From Peronospora farinosa (Eukaryota > Oomycota > Peronosporomycetes > Peronosporales > Peronosporaceae), in assembly GCA_947646735.1 (NCBI GenBank), contig CANTFK010000643.1:124001-188000 (forward strand): DNA of 64,000 nt, written 5' to 3'. Of the stretch, positions 55,901-64,000 are shown piece after piece (the first letter of the stretch is position 1; each line of letters starts with the position of its first letter). Both the position numbers and the translations under genes were made by a program. The notes under the pieces are model-generated. The model was not told the origin of the DNA, searched no databases, and saw nothing but the letters and a program-made list of their open reading frames with translations.

Positions 55901-56935
55901 GTGAGGAAGGAGAATCAAAATCACCTCTCTGAGGCGCAACGACTCGCCTTAGATAAACTATCGGCGTTCGTCGGGCCCGATCAAATCGAGGCCCTTTTGG
56001 CCCAAGGCCCCGAGGTTCTTAATGCTCGCCTTGAGGCCTTTATGCGTTATGAAGCAACGCTACTCGGGCAGGTCCATGACCAGGTAGCGTCAGCTGCGCC
56101 TACACAGTACATCCCGGTACCTGTGCCCGATACAGAGCCAAAGGCTCGACCACTTGTTTTAAAACGTAAAGACCTTTGATGGGAAGGAGGGAGAAAATCT
56201 TCTCCTCTGGATCTGAAAAGTTGAAATGGCAATGGATGCCGCCATGCTTGTTTCAGATAAGCAGCGAGTTGGCTTGGCCATTTCGAAGCTTGGTGGAAGA
56301 GCTAGAGAGTGGGCTCTAACGAACGATGTCTCTGTAAATGCTGCATTCCCCACATGAAAAATGCTTAAAAAACAATTAACTTGTGTGTTTGCACCGCCTA
56401 ATCAGGCTTATTGTGTGCGCTCGCGCTTCTTAGCTGCCCGACAGGGTAAGAAAGAATTGTCGGACTATGTCCAAGAGTTGAGAACTCTCATTGCTGCTAT
56501 GCAGCAGGACCCTCTGGCAGAGGAAGTCCGAGTAACCATTTTTATGGAAGGACTTCGTACTGGGGTCGCCAAGACAGAAGTCTTCCGTGTCCAGCCTTCG
56601 ACTTTCGAAGAGGCAGTAAGAATAGCGTTTAACGCTGAATTTAATTTTAAATCTGCTCGCTATGGTCTGCCATGGTATCATTCAAATGCCTCTAACAGAG
56701 CGGAACCCATGGACCTCAGCCATGCTGGAGAAGCTGAGCTTCAAGCTGCTAAGCAGCAAGGTAACATCCGTAGATGCTACATGTGCGGAAGCACTAGGCA
56801 TCCCCACCCTAGCTGTCCGTTGCGAAAGCAACGTTCAAATCACCAAAGCCGAAACCCTGCTCCTAGCCAAAAGGCGAGCACCGCAGGGGAAAACGTCAAC
56901 TCCCAGTAGGCGCGGGGCGCCCTACTGGGAAATAA
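55901..56935 (+). pseudogene. gag of element E (frameshifted)
   Basis: 55901-56179 encodes an N-terminal part (SEAQRLALDKLSAFVGPDQI, VLNARLEAFMRYEATLLGQV). After a stop and a frame change the capsid-like part follows from about 56170 ([53 protein letters not shown]) and a zinc knuckle CYMCGSTRHPHPSCP near 56775-56820. At least one frameshift and one stop lie between the blocks. Confidence 0.8.
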
Positions 56936-56995
56936 CTAAGTTCTGTTGAATCTTTAGGAAGGAAAGGTAAACAGGGCTTCGCCCCAGGTGGTTCT

Positions 56996-58711
56996 GTGGA
57001 CGCTCCCATAGAACAAGATTACAAGCCAGGCTTGTTGGTTGTGTCGGCAACCGTTAAGGGTTTTGAGAAACCATGGTCAATTTTAATTGACTCAGGGGCG
57101 TCAGGTAGTTATGTCCGACGTCGTTCGCTTGAAGGGAGTAAGCTGTATGCTGAGGCGCTAGAAGCGCAAGAGGGTGACAGTATAACCGTGCACCTCGCAA
57201 AAGGTGTACGTGTTACCGTTTCTAAAGTACCGTTGAACTTAGGTGTGAAGTTCTTAGACTTCAATAGTGTTGAATGCTGTCTTGTCCTAGATTTGGACTC
57301 GACTAACTGGGCCATCAAGTCTCACTTTCAGGAATAGAAGCTCATTCAAAGGATTTGGGATCGCTGGTGAATATTCCTCTCCCAAAATCGATGCTATCGA
57401 TGGATCTGCTTGCAGCAAGCCATCTACAAACTCTACGCTGGTACTTTGGCACGTCGGTTTACGCAGTGGCTGGACTCCAACGAACGTCGCGCCGCATAGA
57501 TTGCCACTGCGTCCTTGTACGCAACAGCTTCGTGACTTTGGATACGGTCAATAAGCTCACCGTAAAGCAAATCTGATGGATACTCTTTGCCAAGTACCAC
57601 AACACTCCGTAGTGTAGCAATAGCCACCCCCGGATCACTCGTACTAACGAGATATGATCTCATTCTCGGTATGGTCTGGCTGGAACGCCATGATCCATGG
57701 ATCGATTGGAGATACAAAAGTTTAGGCGCAACGCGCAATGTTCCTAGCGAAGCTTTGGAGAGTCATGAACCCACCTTTGCTAGAAAACAAAAGTGCTATT
57801 GGCGCGAGCCATTAACTGATTCAATTAGTGTGCTGGACATTGGAGTGTCTGAGTTGATAAACTCCAGCGGCAACAATAATAGTGTCGAGAAAAGCTCAGT
57901 GACACCTAGTGGAGCGGCACGTACTCCGTTGAGTGATACTCAAAGTAATATTGAGACACTGGATGTCGGTAATGACATTGGCTCTCGTATAGAGCGAGTT
58001 AAGGTCGATGACCTTGTTAGTAATATTGGCTGTAAATGCGATTCACTGGATGTCGGTAGTGGCATCGGCTCTCGCATAAAGCAAGCTAAGGTCGATGACC
58101 TTGTTAGTGAAGTCACTGATACTAGTGACTCACTGGATGTCGATAATGACATCAGCTCTCGTATAGAGCAAGTTAAGGTCGATGACCTTGTTAGTGAAGT
58201 CACTGGTACAAGTGACCCACTGGATGTCAATATTGACATCGGTCCTCGCATATGGCAGGTAAATGACAAGGGGTCTGTTGACCTTGGGGATGATGGTATC
58301 CCAAGTACTTTAAAAAGTACGGTCTCGTCAATGAGACGGCAGCGTCGCCAGATGGCGGCTGCGAGACGAAAAGCGTCTGTTTTATCGCATAGTAATGTTA
58401 GTGACCAGTTGTACACTCTGGTCAACGGAGCGACAGGTGATGTAGATGGTGAGGTTGACCTTGAGGCCCTCCCATCATTAAATGATCTCTTAAGGCTAGA
58501 CGAAATGTCTGTGGATGAATTTCATCAGGCCTTGAAAGCAGGTGCTCTATCCGATATGGTGGTTATTCGACCTAACCTCGAGCTGAACTCATCCTCGCTT
58601 GTCGATGATACAGTCCTTGAAGATACCAAGGCGGCACTTAGTGCACGTAGTGGAGCATCTATTCTGAAGAACCCTTCAGATCCCTACTATCCTTTAGTTA
58701 AGGAATCTTAG
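56996..58711 (+). pseudogene. Protease and pol linker of element E, with four tandem repeats
   Basis: The protease has WSILIDSGASGSYVRRRSL with the catalytic Asp intact, but a disturbed section at 57337-57590 separates it from the second block [19 protein letters not shown]. The linker contains four tandem copies of a 29-residue (87-bp) unit at about 57955-58260, beginning [20 protein letters not shown], with the last copy shorter. The frame ends at an in-frame TAG at 58709, right before RT. Confidence 0.75.
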
Positions 58712-58714
58712 GAT

Positions 58715-60067
58715 GTGGTGTGCCATGACCCACCGTCTGTTCTACCTCCCACTAGAAATGTACGTCATGAAACTGACTTGGTTCCTGGCACCAAATACTG
58801 CATAACACGGCAGTGGCCTTTACTTAAAGAACACTGTGACGTCATTGACGAGTTTTTTCGTGCAAAGCACGCGGCGGGCATGGTGCGCGAGAGCAAATCT
58901 CCGCACTCGACACTTACTTTCTGTGTTAAGAAACCGAATGGTAAATGGCGTATCGTTCATGCTTATAATAAGCTCAATGCAGCCACTATACCTGCACACA
59001 CGCCAATAACTAGAAAGGATGTTTTTCAGAACAATATGGTCGGTTGTACCATGTGCAGTGCGCTCGACTTAGTCGATGGTTATTACCAATTGCTCATGCG
59101 GGCTAGCGATATTCCGCTTACTGCTGTGAGTACTCCGAGCGGTATGCTCTGGTAGTGATTAGTGATGCCTCAGGGGCTATCTAATACTACGGCTACGTTT
59201 AACCGTTTGGTGACGCAATTGTTTTGACCCCATCGAAGTTATGCACAGACGTACCTTAATGACAATTTTTTCCATAGTCGAGCTGAACATGGGTGGTCAG
59301 ATATTGAGAACCATATTGTTCATTTACGAGCTGGGCTCGAGTGCATGCGCACTAATAAGTTATATGCTAATGCATCTAAGTGCATCTTCGGGGCCGAAGA
59401 GATTCCCTTTATAGGGTGCTTCATTGGGAAACGGGGCCTAAGAGCGGATCCCGCCAAGGTCAAAGCCATAGTCGATTGGCCTGTTCCACAGTCTCAGAAG
59501 GACTTGCGTAAATGGCTTGGCCTTGCCAATTACTTACACAAGTACAGCGAGAATTACGCTGATATGGCTCGGCCGTTATCCAATCTCCTTAAAAAGGATG
59601 TGGAATGGTGTTGGCATGCCGAACACGAAGATGCTTTTCAAGCGGTGAAGGCGAGCCTTCTACATGCTCCTATTTTGGCTTTGCCAGACCCTGATCGACC
59701 GTTTAGTGTCGTCTGTGATGCCTCGGATTTTGCCATTGGGAGTGCTCTGTTACAAACAGATAATGAAGGTCGTGAGCGCGTAGTCGCTTTTGAATCTCGC
59801 CAGCTGAAAGCTGCAGAAAAGAACTATCCAGTTCATGACAAAGAGCTACTTGCGATGAAGTATGCCCTGGTCAAATTCAGAGTTCATCTGCTGGGCCCAA
59901 AGCCTTTTGCGATCTATACCGATCATGCGTCGTTACGCACTGCAACTCAGTCGCCGCACCTCTCGCATAGAATGGCCAGATGGCTGTCATTCTTTCCCGA
60001 ATATAATTTTGAGGTGAAATATAAGCCGGGCAAGCAAAATGCTTTGGCTGATGCGTGGTCACTATGA
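58715..60067 (+). pseudogene. Reverse transcriptase and RNase H of element E
   Basis: RT blocks: HETDLVPGTKYCITRQWPL, SPHSTLTFCVKKPNGKWRIV and PSGMLW, followed in frame by TAG and TGA where related copies have Glu-Trp. The active-site box reads TYLNDNFFHSR instead of YFDD, so the first catalytic Asp pair member is lost. The connection and RNase H parts are intact and open at 59345-60067 (LRKWLGLANYLHKYSENYAD, VVCDASDFAIGSALLQ, YTDHASLRTAT, GKQNALADAWS). Confidence 0.85.
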
Positions 60068-60179
60068 GCTTGCTCATATTATGACGTTGTCGTCTTCGAT
60101 CACCGAACTCATTCGATCGGCGTATGCTAAAGATGATCACTGTATAGCGTTGCTACATGCTCATGGCAGTGATAAGTTT

Positions 60180-61028
60180 AAAGACTCGGACATTAAATTG
60201 TTGGCACGATAACGTGCTAGCCTCCATTAATATTCTATCGATGAGGGGCTGTTGTACTATCGTACAGATGTGGCGATCCTCCGCATATTGTGGTTCCTCA
60301 TGATGAGGAGCCGAAGTATCGTATCTTCTATGAGGTACATGACACCGCCATCGGTGGTCATTTGGGTCGTGAAAAGACCTATGGGGCAGTATGCCAAGGT
60401 TATTGGTGGCCAAAATTATATAAATGGGTGAGCACATATGTGCGTATGTGTGAAACATGTAAACGGGTGAAACCCTCGCCCCATTCGGCAGCGCCGCTGG
60501 CTAGTTAGCCTATTCCCACTGGGTGCTGGGAGTCCATTAGTATGGACTTTGTATTTGGCCTACCGAAAGATTCGCATGGCAATACAGGTATTGTGGTCTT
60601 TGTTGACCATTTGAGCAAGATGGCTCACTTAGCGGCTGCCAGACTCGATCGATGGTGTAGGTACAGTGGAGATGTTTATCGATCGTGTGTTTCGCCAACA
60701 TGGCTTGCCAGTGGCAATTGTTTCTGATCGTGATCCTCGTTTCACGAGTAAATTTTGGAAGTCTGTCTTCCAGGTGATGGTCACACGTTTGGACATGTCC
60801 ACAGCGGATCATCCGCAGACCGATGGTCAAACCGAACGCGTAAATCGCGTTGTTGAAGATATCCTACGCAGCGTTTGTGCTGAAACGCCTAAGCGTTGGA
60901 GCTCTATGCTCCCTGTAGTTGAGTTTGCACTCAATAACTCCGTGCACGCCTCTACCGGCTACACTCTGTTCTATGTGAATGGCCTCACACACCCACGCGT
61001 TCCTTTAACGCTACCACCGGGTATTTAA
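60180..61028 (+). pseudogene. Integrase of element E (broken)
   Basis: Zinc finger VHDTAIGGHLGREKTYGAV and MCETCKRVKPSPHSA at 60290-60508, then a stop in frame. The core shows SMDFVFGLPKDSHGNTGIVV and, after a frameshift near 60640, LPVAIVSDRDPRFTSKFW and STADHPQTDGQTERVNRVVE. So all three D, D, E residues survive in two frames. Confidence 0.8.
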
Positions 61029-61039
61029 CGGCTTGGTGT

Positions 61040-61860
61040 GGGAAAGGTTGCCGATTGGCTTTCTGATGTAAGCTCAATACTGTTAAGAAACAGGTAAATG
61101 CGTTTCTCGCAACGCGACTAAATATCTTACGACATGTGCAAGACGCAAATGCTGATAGCCAAGACAGAAAAAAATGATATGCGGATGCTAAAGGCAGAAT
61201 TTGTATTGATGATTATGAGGTCGGAGACCAAGTATCATTAAATGCAAAAAACCTACCTACCAATGTAGTATCTGATGTCTTTAAGACAAAGTTGCGCCCG
61301 CGCTTCATCGAACCCTTTACGGTCGTGGCCAAGAAAGGCCTAGCGTATACGCTTAACTTGCCGCGCAAATTGCGTACACATCCCGCGTTCTACGTCGGCA
61401 TGCTCACACCATATCGGGATCCGTCCCAAATAGACGCTAAGGCGCTCGCGACGAGTTCATCGGCATTACCGCGGGACGAAGCATCTGCACCAACAGGTCA
61501 AGCTGACCCTGCACTCGGGTTCGGCTCTCTTCCAGTGACTCAAGACGGGAGTTCATCGACTGCACATCCTCATGGAGAGACCGCACCTCTTGAAGGAGAT
61601 CGATATGAGCTTGTGCCGGTACACCGGCCTCCTCCGACTTTGCTTGATGGACAGGGTAATCTGCAGCTTCATGTTGAACGTCTGCTGCAGAAACGTCGCC
61701 GCCATGGTCAAAACCAGTATCTGGTAAAGTGGCGGGGTTATCCCGAGTCGTAAAACTCATGGGAGCTCGAGGTTCCCCTTCGGCAGGATTGCCCATACGC
61801 CGTGGACGTTTTTGAGCGTCGTGCGCAGGGCCAACCTGTAGGCGATGACGCTTCTCACCA
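61040..61860 (+). pseudogene. Integrase C-terminus and chromodomain of element E
   Basis: The GPY/F-like block RPRFIEPFTVVAKKGLAYT with THPAFYVGMLTPY starts near 61294. A linker rich in Ala, Ser and Thr (61430-61640) leads to the chromodomain LHVERLLQKRRRHGQNQYLV, KWRGYPES, a TAA stop at about 61751, then in the same frame SWELEVPLRQDCPYAVDVFE. The linker is antisense to the coiled-coil end of the opposite-strand ORF. Confidence 0.75.
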
Positions 61861-62762
61861 GTAGTGGTGGGGGGGGGGGTAGGCGAGTTAGCGGCCTCGG
61901 CCTGTCGTGAGCTCGCGGATACAGATGTAGCCGAAATATTGGGGTGTTGTGTAGCAGACGCATGTTGCGTTCGTTGAGATTTCGAGTTTCCTCGGGCCTT
62001 CAGTTTAGCGTAATCATAACGCATTTTCCGTTCGAGGCGAATGTCTGCCACATCGGCACTTGCCCGTAGGGCCCACATGCTGGATAAACGTCGCGCATAA
62101 TGCGCCCAGCGGCTAAAATCCGTGTATTCTTCATCTTCGGTTTCTCCCGCGAACAGAAGAATGGGAACGCCCTTTATGGGAGGGACTGGCGCACCGCGCA
62201 CTTGCCTGTTGAGGCGTGCCAAGTATTGGCTTTACGTAGTAATATGAGGTTCCAAATATCGTTGTCGAAGTGCCGTTTGCGTAGCAACATCCTCGGGTGA
62301 AATGGACTCAGGCCCAATGGCCCAGCCAGAAAGAGAATGTCCAAATGCCTCCTTTAGCGTTCTTCCACCGTAGGTGGTTTGAAACTATACAGTCAGTGGT
62401 CCTGAAGCCTCGCCATATTCTTCGTCCGGCGCTTGGCGCCTTCCTCTTGGTCGATGATCTGCTGTTGCTGCTCGTCGAGTGGGTTTGAAACCGTCGCCGT
62501 TGACGATACGTCAGGCGGGTCACGTGACGCTGTTAGCGCATCTGCAGCACCACGTTCAAAGAACTATTCGGTGCATGAATACTGTCATCTTCATGGCTAA
62601 AGGGGAATTATCGGGTCCCACAAAGACGGTGTCACTTTCGTAATCAACCGCTTCGTCAAGGTCGCCTTCGATAAGGTCCCGTAGAGTCTGTGACTCAGTG
62701 CCAGGAGGCGTCATATTATGTGCCGTGAACAAACCGTAAGGTTTTAACGTTTGCTTAAGCAC
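61437..62762 (-). pseudogene. Antisense ORF of element E
   Basis: The open part 62222-61437 gives 261 codons. Upstream the same protein continues, with one stop and two frame changes, to about 62714-62762 (start region with DLIEGDLDEAVDYESDTVF, then DALTASRDPPDV and PEDVATQTALRQRYLEPH). The middle has PIKGVPILLFAGETEDEEY and RLERKMRYDYAKLKARG, then a Ser/Pro/Thr-rich stretch. The C-terminus is a clear heptad pattern (LLQEVRSLHEDVQSMNSRLE, RVQGQLDLLVQMLRP), so probably a coiled coil. It lies between pol and the 3' LTR and ends antisense to the chromodomain linker. Motifs match the antisense ORF of element D. No known family is recognised; it could be an accessory or regulatory element protein. 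Confidence 0.5.
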
Positions 62763-62811
62763 TACCTCTAAGAGGAAAGATGTCGAGTAACATTCTATGG
62801 GAACGTCAATC

Positions 62812-62830
62812 TGGTGGGGGAGAGGGTAAG
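62812..62830 (+). other. Polypurine tract of element E
   Basis: A purine-rich run (GGTGGGGGAGAGGG, interrupted by TAA, then GGGGG) directly abuts the 3' LTR, where plus-strand DNA synthesis of LTR elements starts. Confidence 0.6.
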
Positions 62831-63463
62831 GGGGTTACACGACGGTTGTAGCGTCTTTCCGAGAGTTTACGGTTAAACACTCCTTTTGTATTGCATATAA
62901 TGCATTATTATACTTCTCTTTAGAGAGGTATTAAGTATGAGCGTTAAGATACGGTATTCGGTAATACCGTATCTTATTGATTGGGATTCGATAAATCACT
63001 AACGCTGTATTAAGTACATCATACACAGATGTTTAGACGATACGTCGTCCAATAGCAAAGTCTGCATATAACAATTACTATTATAGTAATTAATCTAGTG
63101 TAGGTTACTTAGAGTAGGACTATTCATATTATCTTAAAGCATAAATAAAATCAGTTCTCCTTTTGAGTTTAAGATCGCAAGTCGTTCTGACTTGTACTTT
63201 TGTGCACTTCGTGCATTGGTTCTCTGAAACTCTAAGCTTCTAGCTTGTTCTTGCACTCTGTGCGTTGGTTCTCTGAACCTTAAGCTTATTGCTTGCTGAC
63301 TAAAAGTCTTTCCTACTTCCTTAGAACAGGGTGACTTTAAGTCGTTTAATTAGTTCCTTAGAACTAAGTGGCTTTTATCCTTAACTCTATTTAGTTCTCT
63401 AGAACTAATAGGCTTCTAGCCGAAAGTCTTCCTCTGGCTAAAGAGCTGTGCAGCTCCGCTACA
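62825..63463 (+). repeat. 3' LTR of element E
   Basis: 639 bp, the same length as the 5' LTR. By eye it differs from it only near the first bases and at three sites near the end (TAATAGGCTTCTAG against TAAGAGGCTTCCAG, GTGCAG against GTGTAG). Confidence 0.85.
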
Positions 63464-63607
63464 GTAGTGTATATCACATGCACAAGGGTGTGACACATGG
63501 TGTGTTCCACCCAAGCGACAAATTTTAAGTACTTAGGTACCTTTTTAGACCTGCCATTTAAGTATCGCATACTTAACGGGGTACGTGTAACGGTGAGCCC
63601 GTAGGCA
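63464..63607 (-). repeat. LTR-like fragment right of element E
   Basis: Read on the minus strand it starts near TGCCTACGGGCTCACC and matches 47771-47911 (GTTACACGTACCC, GTATGCGATA, GGCAGGTCTAAAAAGGTACC). It is the outer part of the inverted copy of the left-edge sequence. Confidence 0.6.
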
Positions 63608-64000
63608 GCAGCAGCAATGGAGCTTGAAAGACTGGTATCGGAGGCGATCAGCTAAACGACACAAGAGGAATGGATGGTGGAGCTATCTCAACCACTCCCT
63701 CACTCTCCTCGGGCAATAAATAAGGAGAGGAAGCATTTTGGCCCGCGTACTCCTGGGCCGACGCCCCTAGATTGTGGACTTGCAGGAGAACGTTTTAACC
63801 TCAGGAAGTATGCCAAGATTCAGCCCTGCACTATAGCAGATCTACACCTGCTTCGGATAGGGGTTCAAAGCTACTCCTTCGTCATCCCGATGGCAGACGC
63901 TACCACGTATCGACAAGCCAAGCTGCGAAGATGGGGCCAGGCATTTTGCTTAGCGCACCGTGCTTAGATGTGGGGTAAGCGTTTCAAGTGCGTAAGGACC
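63608..64000 (+). other. Right end of window, unassigned open frame
   Basis: An open frame of 97 codons at 63674-63967 (with KYAKIQPCTIADLHLLRIGV and YRQAKLRRWGQAFCLAHR) has no recognised domain. It may belong to another repeat or to a gene continuing outside the window. Confidence 0.3.

Larger units (their letters stand above)
55208..63463 (+). mobile_element. Element E: full-length Ty3/gypsy chromovirus with two LTRs, pol broken
   Basis: Two 639-bp LTRs flank a 7-kb body with primer site, gag, protease, RT, RNase H, integrase, chromodomain, an antisense ORF and a polypurine tract. The surrounding sequence is an LTR-like fragment that continues across the insertion. TAGTG(TA) occurs at both junctions (left 55206-55212, right from about 63465) and is the probable target-site duplication. 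The exact element ends are uncertain by a few bases because of it. Confidence 0.88.

Noticed and set aside
47771..63607. DIRS-like or TIR DNA transposon, suggested by the inverted ends
   Set aside because: Both internal elements carry a gypsy integrase, and no tyrosine recombinase or DDE transposase is visible.
1..64000. CRISPR array, bacterial operons or prophage
   Set aside because: No spaced direct-repeat array; genes have introns and eukaryotic families.

Overview
This window looks like nuclear DNA of an oomycete, probably a plant-associated member of the Peronosporales. The protein genes are eukaryotic, with short GT-AG introns (about 35-100 bases) and short intergenic gaps. They sit between decayed Ty3/gypsy chromovirus-type retroelements, some nested, whose primer sites share one sequence. 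The oomycete assignment is inference from gene content and style; no species is claimed. All introns were modelled by eye from splice signals, reading phase and family similarity.

Layout. 1-7690: two broken gypsy elements. Element A carries a plant/archaeal-type RNase H and is split by element B, which has its own 5' LTR and primer site. 7974-9590: decayed minus-strand coding sequence. 10562-13617: a thaumatin-like secreted protein gene between a dead and a nearly intact isochorismatase copy. 13720-34209: a gene island with EXO1 (-), a bZIP factor (+), anthranilate synthase glutamine amidotransferase (-), PRPP synthetase (+), an SR-type protein (+), an RCC1-BTB protein (-), a TMEM115-like Golgi membrane protein (-), a gamma-tubulin complex protein resembling GCP2 (+), and a DEP/ADP-ribosylglycohydrolase-like fusion (+). 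34570-34650: tRNA-Ser(UGA) (-). 35100-35178: a perfect 36-bp hairpin. 35733-39517: a 1.5-kb inverted duplication with two nearly identical protein kinase genes tail to tail. 40340-40700: a LINE remnant. 41095-47246: selenophosphate synthetase, a Qa-SNARE syntaxin and a membrane-anchored GH35 beta-galactosidase, all on the minus strand. 47771-63607: a retroelement block with minus-strand chromovirus D and plus-strand chromovirus E. E has two 639-bp LTRs and is inserted beside D.

The most interesting signal is in the retroelements. Elements D and E both carry an ORF on the strand opposite to gag-pol, between the chromodomain and the 3' end. Its C-terminal, coiled-coil-like part is antisense to the integrase-chromodomain linker. 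The two antisense proteins share short motifs although they come from clearly different elements. This suggests a conserved antisense gene in these oomycete chromoviruses. A similar opposite-strand region follows element A, but I cannot align it securely.

Other points: EXO1/bZIP and trpG/PRPP synthetase are divergent pairs with short shared upstream regions, and the second pair links a tryptophan-pathway enzyme with the source of a later substrate of that pathway. The GCP2 promoter has four CTTTCGTACTTA repeats. Element E has almost identical LTRs but a heavily broken pol.
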